A DNA stretch of 25,136 nt from Balneolales bacterium (GTDB lineage Bacteria > Bacteroidota > Rhodothermia > Balneolales > Natronogracilivirgulaceae): the NCBI GenBank assembly GCA_007120555.1, contig SKNL01000196.1:1-25136 (forward strand). Direction: 5' to 3'. Shown piece after piece: positions 16,424 to 22,397 of this stretch (positions within the stretch are counted from its first letter, which is position 1; every line of letters begins with the position of its first letter). Made by a program: the position numbers and the translations under genes. The notes beneath the pieces were generated by a model. It made no database searches. It saw nothing but the letters and a program-made list of their open reading frames with translations, and had not been told where the DNA came from.

Positions 16424-17317
16424 TCAATCATCGGGATAGATTGATTTTTTGGCGGCCAGCAATGTGTTTTTCATCAGCATGGCGACGGTCATGGGACCCA
16501 CGCCACCCGGCACCGGTGTGATGAGGCTGGCCTTTTCGGCTACGCTGTCAAAGTCGCAATCCCCGACAAGACGGTATCCCTTATCCGATTGGGAGTCGGC
16601 GACCCGGTTTATGCCGACATCGACCACGACCGCACCCTCGCGCACCATCGTACCGGTAATCAGACCCGGAGATCCCACGGCAACGATCAGGATATCCGCC
16701 TGGATGGTATGGCGTGTCAGGTCGCGGGTATACTTGTGGCAGAGGGTGGTAGTTGCCTTGCCGGCATCGTTTTCCCTTGAGAGCATGATGGCCAGCGGGG
16801 AACCGACGATATTGCTGGCGCCTACGACAACGGCATGGCGGCCTTTTGTCATAACGCTGTAATAGCGGAACAGCTCCAGGATACCAGCGGGGGTGCAGGA
16901 GCGGAACGTCGGCTGTCCAACCGCCAGACGTCCGACATTCATCGGGTGAAATCCATCCACATCCTTCCGGTGGTCAATGGTTTCGAGAACCTGGTCAGGA
17001 TGGAGGTGTCCGGGCAGGGGCAGTTGCAGCAGGATGCCGTCAATGCTGTCGTCCTCATTGTAGCTTTTAATGGCCTCCTTGAGTTCCCTGATGGATATGG
17101 TATCAGGGAAAATTGCCGTTTCGGATTCGATTCCGACCTCTTTGCAGGCGCGGGTTTTGGCACCAACGTAGGTCCGGGATCCCGGGTCGTTGCCGATCAG
17201 GATGGCCTGAAGCATGGGGGGACGATTGCCCCTGCCGACCCACTCCCTGACGTCATCGCGGACCTGTTGCCTCAGAATTTCCGCTACTTTCTTGCCGTCG
17301 ATAATATTTCTGGACAT
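16424..17317 (-). CDS. folD: Bifunctional methylenetetrahydrofolate dehydrogenase/cyclohydrolase
   Basis: A 297-residue FolD, which converts 5,10-methylene-THF to 10-formyl-THF through the methenyl form, supplying purine and formyl-methionine synthesis. Key motifs: YVGAKTRACKEVGI with catalytic Lys54, LLQLPLPGH, KDVDGFHPMNVGRL with Asp121, CTPAGILELF, the Rossmann loop VVVGASNIVGSPLAIML (about 163-179) and TPVPGGVGPMTVAML near the end. Length is normal. One deviation: the usual GRS of the cofactor loop is GAS (Ala167). It lies 23 bases after the PTS EIIA gene on the same strand and is convergent with the antiporter gene across a 54-base spacer in which I see no strong terminator. Confidence 0.97.
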   Translation of the reverse strand: MSRNIIDGKKVAEILRQQVRDDVREWVGRGNRPPMLQAILIGNDPGSRTYVGAKTRACKEVGIESETAIFPDTISIRELKEAIKSYNEDDSIDGILLQLPLPGHLHPDQVLETIDHRKDVDGFHPMNVGRLAVGQPTFRSCTPAGILELFRYYSVMTKGRHAVVVGASNIVGSPLAIMLSRENDAGKATTTLCHKYTRDLTRHTIQADILIVAVGSPGLITGTMVREGAVVVDVGINRVADSQSDKGYRLVGDCDFDSVAEKASLITPVPGGVGPMTVAMLMKNTLLAAKKSIYPDD

Positions 17318-17340
17318 GGAGAAGGGCCACCTCAGCCGTT

Positions 17341-17811
17341 TCAGATCCGCACAAAGTGTTCTTCCTCTGCCTGGAACAACTCAATGATATTCCGGGCGTC
17401 CTCACTTTCAAGGAGTTTTTCCCGGAAAGCCGAGCTGTTGAGCAGGCGGGATATGCGGCTTAGCATTTTTATGTGGACACTGTTCTGGGATTCAGGTCCG
17501 ACAAGGAGAAACAGGATTGTTACCGGTTCGCCGTCAATGGAATTGTACTCTACCGGCTCCTGCAGTCTGCCAAAAGCAGCAAATGTTTCCGTCAGGCTCC
17601 TGCACTTGCCGTGTGGAATGGCCAGGCCTTTCCCGACACCGGTTGACATGATGCTCTCCCGCTCCATTACCGCTTTTTTGACAGCCGCAAGGGTTTCATT
17701 GTCCAGTCTGGCAGATAGTGTATTCACCAATTTGGTAATGGCTTCCTCCTTGCTGCTTGCGGCAAGATCCGGAATCACGTTGGTGCTGTCCAGAAGATCA
17801 CTGATTTTCAT
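17341..17811 (-). CDS. ptsN: PTS EIIA protein, PtsN-like (regulatory)
   Basis: A 156-residue single-domain EIIA of the fructose/mannitol (PtsN) type. The phosphorylated histidine is His67 in TGVGKGLAIPHGKC, and the second conserved histidine is probably in NSVHIKMLSRISRLL (His113). In E. coli PtsN acts in the nitrogen-PTS as a regulator, not in sugar uptake. No EIIB/EIIC transporter genes are nearby, which supports a regulatory role here, though the partner is unknown. It is probably co-transcribed with folD. The upstream region carries a recognisable -7 box, so this seems to be the first gene of the pair. Confidence 0.88.
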   Translation of the reverse strand: MKISDLLDSTNVIPDLAASSKEEAITKLVNTLSARLDNETLAAVKKAVMERESIMSTGVGKGLAIPHGKCRSLTETFAAFGRLQEPVEYNSIDGEPVTILFLLVGPESQNSVHIKMLSRISRLLNSSAFREKLLESEDARNIIELFQAEEEHFVRI

Positions 17812-17847
17812 GTAAAACTCTTTTTATCAAACCCGGAAAAAACATAT

Positions 17848-17880
17848 CAAATATACTGATGATATGGCTTTATTTCACAA
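17848..17880 (-). promoter_or_regulatory. Candidate ptsN-folD promoter (TTG, 22 bases, TATATTTG)
   Basis: On the minus strand TATATTTG (17855-17848) is an exact TAnnTTTG -7 box, with a TTG -33 element at 17880-17878, 22 bases away; the accepted range for Bacteroidota sigma-ABfr promoters is about 17-23. Transcription would start roughly 30 bases before the ATG. An eight-base direct repeat TTTCACAA (17873-17880 and 17883-17890, plus strand), spaced exactly one helical turn, overlaps the -33 element and might bind a regulator. Confidence 0.45.
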
Positions 17881-18058
17881 TCTTTCACAATATATTCTGT
17901 CTGTTTCCCCTGAGGGCCAGTACGGTTGCAGGTCTGGGTGCCTGTGTCGGATGTTTTGACGGGTACACGCCATCGACGGCTGGCTGAACGGCACGAAATA
18001 CGCTGGCATTAAAACTGATACCGTAGTACTTTTAGTATAATCTGTTATTATACCATCC

Positions 18059-18727
18059 ATGCTGCTGCAATCTCAGTCACTTGCTGTTTTCATTAAGGAT
18101 TTTCGTCTCGAGTGGCGATCCCGTTTTGGCGTGAGTACCGTTCTGGCCTTTATTGCGTCCACCCTGCTTGTTGTACTGTTTTCACTGCGCGCCGATCTTC
18201 TGTCGGTATCCGTCCAGAGCGGCCTGGTATGGATCATCATCCTTTTTGCATCGCTTACCACTCTTTCAAGGGTTTTTGTAAGTGAAAGTGAACGCGGCAC
18301 CATGGACTTGCTGCGGCTCAATGCGCCGGCAACGAGTGTGTTTATTGGTAAACTGGCTTACAATTTTCTTTTCACACTCCTGATCACCAGTACCACGTTA
18401 TTTCTTTTCGCGGTGATGGTGAACATGACGGTGTTTCGCCCGCTGCTGCTGCTGGCCGTGGTGGTGCTTGGATCGTCCGGGCTGGCCGGAGCCACAACCA
18501 TGCTGGGTGCGCTGGTGTCGCAGGCGGTGCGCAAGGGAGCGGTCTTTCCCGTATTGGCGCTTCCCCTGCTTATTCCGTTGATGCTGTTATTGGTGAGGGT
18601 GACGGCGGCGGTTTTTGTCGCGGAAGCTGCAGTTTCCTACGGCAATGATCTTGCGGCACTCATCGGATTTACGGGTGTTACCATCTCCGCATCCATTCTT
18701 TTATTTGACAATCTATGGGAAGATTAA
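18059..18727 (+). CDS. ccmB: Heme exporter membrane protein CcmB
   Basis: A 222-residue integral membrane protein of the CcmB family, the permease partner of the ATPase CcmA in the system that delivers heme for cytochrome c maturation. About six helices are visible, and the family-typical segment FVSESERGTMDLLRLNAPAT (about residues 73-92) follows helix 2, with FIGKLAYNFLF after it. GLAGATTMLGALVSQAVRKG and the leucine-rich ALPLLIPLMLLLV match the later CcmB helices. ccmA and ccmC are not adjacent, so the system must be completed elsewhere. It leads a plus-strand run with nine bases before holB. The 247-base spacer to ptsN contains no gene; a TATAAT at 18034-18039 could serve as a -10 box. 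Confidence 0.88.
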   Translation: MLLQSQSLAVFIKDFRLEWRSRFGVSTVLAFIASTLLVVLFSLRADLLSVSVQSGLVWIIILFASLTTLSRVFVSESERGTMDLLRLNAPATSVFIGKLAYNFLFTLLITSTTLFLFAVMVNMTVFRPLLLLAVVVLGSSGLAGATTMLGALVSQAVRKGAVFPVLALPLLIPLMLLLVRVTAAVFVAEAAVSYGNDLAALIGFTGVTISASILLFDNLWED

Positions 18728-18736
18728 CGAACCGCC

Positions 18737-19990
18737 ATGTCTGACGAAGCAACCAACCGGGATAACATACCCCTCAAGCTGCCACACGGCAAATCCGGCA
18801 TGATCGGTGCCAGGCGCCTGATTGGGCAGGTGCGGCTCCGCGAGCAGATGTGGCGCGTACTTGAGGAAGACCGCATCAGTCACGCCTACCTGATCAGCGG
18901 TCCGCCCGGTTCGGGTAAAAAGGCACTTGCGCTTGCGTTTGCCGAAGCCATCAATGGCGTATCGAATCTCGGAGAACCGGCTCCGGGAGTCCGTTCGCAG
19001 CGCCGGTCGTGGTACTACCACCCTGACATCCACCTGTTTCTTCCGTTACCGTCGATTGCCAGCCGGGACGAACTGGGAGCCCGGGTTGCATTGCTTGCTG
19101 AGGATCCTTACGAAATCGTGGACTTTGCAATGCGTCCCTCGCTTACGTCGCAGGATGACACCAAAAATCGCCGTGCGTTCTACTCGGTTGATTATTTCAA
19201 TGACGAGGTGCGCAGGGCGGCCTATCTGAGGCCGAATGAGGGCCGCCGCAACATCGTTATCATCACCAATATAGAGACGATGCGTAAAGAAGTGGTCAAC
19301 TCCTTCCTCAAACTGCTGGAGGAACCGGGAGAGCAGGTGATGTTCATCCTGACCACGGACAAGATCAATGTGTTGCTGCCCACTGTCGTATCCCGTTGCC
19401 AGTTGCTGGCCTGTCAGCCGCTGCAACCCGATGAGATTTTCCATGGGCTGACGGCATATGACGGCATAGCGGAACCCGAAGCGAGTTTTCTTTCTCGCAT
19501 TGCCGGCGGCAATTACAGCTACACCCGTTACTATGAACTGGAAACCCTGCAGGAGAACCGTGAGGATATCATCCGTTTTCTGCGAATGTCCTATACGGTG
19601 GATGTGGGTGGCATCCTTGAAATGAGCCAGAAATGGCAATCCGGATACAACAAGGAGGGGCAGCTGGCCATCCTCAACATGATCGAAATGTTCCTCAGGG
19701 ATATCGCGCTCTACTCTGGCGGTGCCGGAGAGGCGCTGATTACAAACAGCGACCGGCTGGATGTGATCAGGAATTTCTGTACGGGACTCAAAGATGCACG
19801 TATCAAGGATATGCTTGAAACATTGGAGGAGGCGCGTGCGTTGCTGAATCAGAACATCCAGCCGCGACTTGTCTTCACCGTGATGGCCAACCGGTTTTCA
19901 GCCTGGATGCGCGGATCGGATGCCGCTGTATCCGAGGCAGAGCTTTGGCGGCATGTACCGGCGAGAACCGAAACAACAGAAACCAGTTGA
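18737..19990 (+). CDS. holB: DNA polymerase III delta'-like clamp-loader subunit
   Basis: A 417-residue AAA+ protein of the clamp-loader delta-prime/gamma type. It has SHAYLISGPPGSGKKALA with an intact Walker A P-loop (residues 55-62), the Walker B/sensor region NIVIITNIETMRKEVVNSFLKLLEEPGEQVMFILTTD split over about 172-208, and the arginine-finger motif SRC (VVSRCQLLACQPL). The region between Walker A and B, which in most delta' and gamma proteins contains four zinc-binding cysteines, has none: instead it reads GVRSQRRSWYYHPDIHLFLP. The C-terminal helical domain (about 290-400) is divergent. It loads the sliding clamp as part of the replicase. It lies nine bases after ccmB and is followed by dapF. 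Confidence 0.82.
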   Translation: MSDEATNRDNIPLKLPHGKSGMIGARRLIGQVRLREQMWRVLEEDRISHAYLISGPPGSGKKALALAFAEAINGVSNLGEPAPGVRSQRRSWYYHPDIHLFLPLPSIASRDELGARVALLAEDPYEIVDFAMRPSLTSQDDTKNRRAFYSVDYFNDEVRRAAYLRPNEGRRNIVIITNIETMRKEVVNSFLKLLEEPGEQVMFILTTDKINVLLPTVVSRCQLLACQPLQPDEIFHGLTAYDGIAEPEASFLSRIAGGNYSYTRYYELETLQENREDIIRFLRMSYTVDVGGILEMSQKWQSGYNKEGQLAILNMIEMFLRDIALYSGGAGEALITNSDRLDVIRNFCTGLKDARIKDMLETLEEARALLNQNIQPRLVFTVMANRFSAWMRGSDAAVSEAELWRHVPARTETTETS

Positions 19991-20031
19991 TACACCCTTA
20001 AACCGGCGCTGCAAATGTGGTGCCTGATGCC

Positions 20032-20898
20032 ATGTCACACCCCATCGATTTCGTAAAAATGCATGGAGCCGGCAATGATTTCATTGTGATGGATGCCCGG
20101 CCAGCGGACTTCCCCGTTGCTCAGGTCCTGAACCGGATACCCTTCCTGTGCCATCACAGAACCGGGATAGGTGCTGATGGCGTGCTTCTGCTTCTGCCGT
20201 CGGATGAAACGGATTATACCATGCAATACCTCAATGCAGATGGTTCGGAGGCAGGAATGTGCGGAAACGGTGCGCGGTGCCTGGCGCGCTTTGCCGTGGA
20301 CAGGGGCCTTCCTGTAAAGCTTGTCTTTACGGCAAATCAGATTCGTTACCGGGCGGAGGTATTTGACCACTATGTTTCCGTTTTTTTTCCGGTGAAGCCG
20401 GAGCCGGTTGTAAAAATAATAGACGATGTGACCTGGTTTGAGATCAATTCAGGCACCGAACATGTGGTTTCCATAGATTCGAATTACATGAAAGCCCCCA
20501 ATCGCTTTTTCCGGGAGAAGGGAAGACTTATCCGCAACAGGCTGGACCTGTTTCCTGTCGGCGCCAATGTGAATTTTGCCTCTGTCCTGGAACAGAACCG
20601 GTTGCGGCTGGTTACTTATGAACGCGGAGTTGAGGACCTGACGCTTGCCTGCGGCACCGGTGCCATAGCCACCGCAATAGCACGATGTCACGCCGGCATC
20701 ACTGAAAATGCAGCAGCGGATTCTGAAGCGCACCCACCCCCGCCCCCTGAGGCAGATCACCATATTCAGATTGATTGTCCGGGCGGCCCGCTTGAAGTTT
20801 CTTTTTCGGTTGTCCGGGAACACGGCAAACCCGTCTATAAAAATATTATCCTTTACGGACCAGCCGTCACGGTCTACGAGGGACGCGTTACCATCTAA
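20032..20898 (+). CDS. dapF: Diaminopimelate epimerase
   Basis: A 288-residue DapF, which interconverts LL- and meso-diaminopimelate for lysine and peptidoglycan synthesis. Both active-site cysteines are visible: Cys77 in GMCGNGARCLARF and Cys207 in TLACGTGAIATAIA, and the start DFVKMHGAGNDFIVMD is typical. Other conserved pieces are HRTGIGADGVLLL and YTMQYLNADGSEAG. Odd: a 24-residue low-complexity insertion rich in Ala, Glu, His and Pro (about 221-244, with five prolines in a row) follows the second cysteine segment, where most DapF have a short turn. The ATG at 20032 is chosen; in-frame GTGs at 20017 and 20020 are possible but add nothing conserved. The plug-protein gene starts one base after its stop. 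Confidence 0.95.
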   Translation: MSHPIDFVKMHGAGNDFIVMDARPADFPVAQVLNRIPFLCHHRTGIGADGVLLLLPSDETDYTMQYLNADGSEAGMCGNGARCLARFAVDRGLPVKLVFTANQIRYRAEVFDHYVSVFFPVKPEPVVKIIDDVTWFEINSGTEHVVSIDSNYMKAPNRFFREKGRLIRNRLDLFPVGANVNFASVLEQNRLRLVTYERGVEDLTLACGTGAIATAIARCHAGITENAAADSEAHPPPPPEADHHIQIDCPGGPLEVSFSVVREHGKPVYKNIILYGPAVTVYEGRVTI

Positions 20899-20899
20899 T

Positions 20900-22198
20900 A
20901 TGACTATGCGTATCTTTTCAGTATTAGCTAGTTCCTGTTTATTGTTATTTGTATTCACAACATGCAGTGTTGAACGGGTTTCTCATGTAGAAAAGGATGA
21001 TGAGCCGTATCAGCTCGATAACAGCCCGATGGTGCAGGGACAGGTCCTTCCACCTGATAACATCAAAAGCATACAGCTTTACCGGGGAGAGGGAAAACAC
21101 AATCTTCCATCCGTGAAACTTGGCAGCGGCGAGGTTCTGACCCTTCGGTTTGATGAGCTGGGCGGGACATCCCGTCTTTTCCGGGTGCGGGTCCGGCACC
21201 GCAACGCGGACTGGTCGGACAGCCGGCTGATGACGGATTTTTATCTTCGCGGGTATCGGGAGGACCTGATTGAGGGTGGCCGGCCGAGCACGGTTCAGGA
21301 TCCTCACTACATGCATTATGAATACCAGTTTCCAAACCAGAACATGCAGCTGCGCCTGAGCGGCAATTATCTGATGGAGGTTCTTGAGTACGAGACTTCT
21401 AACGTTCTGTTTTCCGTTCCCTTTTTTGTGCATGAGAATGCCGGGCGCATGGAGGTCACACTGGAAGAGTTATATGGTCTGGATGCACGCTATACAGTCC
21501 ATCATCAGCCATTTGTACGGTTCGGGTATCCCACGTACGTGGTCTCGCCAGTGACTGATTTGTCAGTCTTTTTTGCACAGAACAGGTTCTGGGGCCGGGC
21601 AAGGCAGGCCGGTGAGCTGGATATGTCGGAATCGGGGGTTTTCCGGGCCTATCTTTCACGTCCCGAATCTTTTGTAGGGGTATATGAGTTCCGTCACCTG
21701 GACATCAGAAGATATGATGCCGGCGGACCGGAAGTGGTGGAGGTGCGGAGCGGCACCATCCCTCCGCAGGTGTGGCTGTTTCGGGATGTGGTGAATCTGG
21801 ATGTCAGTCCGCGCAGACGTACGCCGGTGGCGCATGGCATTCCGCGGGACGATCGGCGCGCGCGTTATGTGGATGTGCGTTTCGAGCTGGAATTGCCCGA
21901 AAGGGAGGCTACAGACCTGCCCGTCTATGTGTACGGACCGTTCAACAACTGGACCATAGACGAGGAGAACAGAATGGAATACCAGCCATCCACCGACTCT
22001 TACCTTGGCCGGGCGATTATCAAGGAGGGGGAATACGACTACAAGTATGCACTGGTTGAGCGCGGCCGGATTGACGATCTGCGCCTGGACGCCAGCTTTG
22101 CCTCAACGGCCCAGGAATACGCAGCAATGGTCTACTTTCGGGATCCCGGGCTGCAGGCAGACCGGTTGCTTCAGCTGGACTCTGGACGGGCGCGCTGA
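20900..22198 (+). CDS. Type IX secretion plug-family protein (DUF5103)
   Basis: A 432-residue exported protein. The N-terminus has a hydrophobic signal (about residues 4-21) ending VFTTC, so Cys22 may be a lipoprotein cysteine, though Thr at -1 is unusual. Residues about 40-165 match the DUF5103/T9SS-plug first domain: LGSGEVLTLRFDELGG, VRHRNADWSDSRLM, FYLRGY, HYEYQFPNQNM, and SGNYLMEVLEYE. In Flavobacterium the Plug protein of this family closes the periplasmic side of the SprA translocon. The C-terminal domain (from about 345) has VYVYGPFNNW and resembles a carbohydrate-binding-like beta-sandwich. No other type IX genes are in the window. It starts one base after dapF (TAATATG), so translation is probably coupled; an ATG at 20906 is an alternative. 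Confidence 0.85.
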   Translation: MTMRIFSVLASSCLLLFVFTTCSVERVSHVEKDDEPYQLDNSPMVQGQVLPPDNIKSIQLYRGEGKHNLPSVKLGSGEVLTLRFDELGGTSRLFRVRVRHRNADWSDSRLMTDFYLRGYREDLIEGGRPSTVQDPHYMHYEYQFPNQNMQLRLSGNYLMEVLEYETSNVLFSVPFFVHENAGRMEVTLEELYGLDARYTVHHQPFVRFGYPTYVVSPVTDLSVFFAQNRFWGRARQAGELDMSESGVFRAYLSRPESFVGVYEFRHLDIRRYDAGGPEVVEVRSGTIPPQVWLFRDVVNLDVSPRRRTPVAHGIPRDDRRARYVDVRFELELPEREATDLPVYVYGPFNNWTIDEENRMEYQPSTDSYLGRAIIKEGEYDYKYALVERGRIDDLRLDASFASTAQEYAAMVYFRDPGLQADRLLQLDSGRAR

Positions 22199-22247
22199 AA
22201 TATCTGTCGAAGTGATTATCTCAATCAGTCCGGGCCAGTGACTGTCC

Positions 22248-22318
22248 TGTTCCCGAAAGCAAATGGGAACAAGAATCCCGGGTGCATCCCAATCCGGGAT
22301 GTCCCATCTGAATGCACC
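22248..22318. other. Overlapping inverted repeats between convergent genes
   Basis: Three stems compete in about 70 bases: TGTTCCC/GGGAACA (22248-22254 with 22265-22271), ATCCCGG/CCGGGAT (22275-22281 with 22294-22300) and GGTGCAT/ATGCACC (22281-22287 with 22312-22318). The second and third share bases, so they cannot form together. No U-tract follows in either direction. They lie after the plug-protein gene and before the end of the convergent barrel gene and may protect 3' ends or end transcription from both sides. Confidence 0.5.
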
Positions 22319-22332
22319 GGGTATCCTGTTAA

Positions 22333-22397
22333 CGATCAGTAGCCGATCCCGATACGGAAGTCTTTTCCGATCAGAAGTCGAGTCCGATACTGAAATA
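22333..22397 (-). repeat. Imperfect 35-bp tandem repeat of the OMP C-terminal signal
   Basis: Two 30-base arms, 22397-22368 and 22362-22333 on the minus strand, agree at 23 of 30 positions, with a 35-base period. The first encodes the true end of the barrel protein, YFSIGLDF then TGA. The second, lying after that stop and in another frame, encodes DFRIGIGY then TGA. Both end in an aromatic residue like an outer-membrane beta-signal, and the three bases after the stop (TCG) are also identical. Confidence 0.6.

Noticed and set aside
16835..17815. Plus-strand open frame across folD and ptsN
   Set aside because: Crosses two complete, recognisable genes on the other strand; no domain features.
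17875..18060. Small minus-strand open frame in the ptsN-ccmB spacer
   Set aside because: No ribosome-binding site, no family features, overlaps the probable promoter region; best treated as non-coding.
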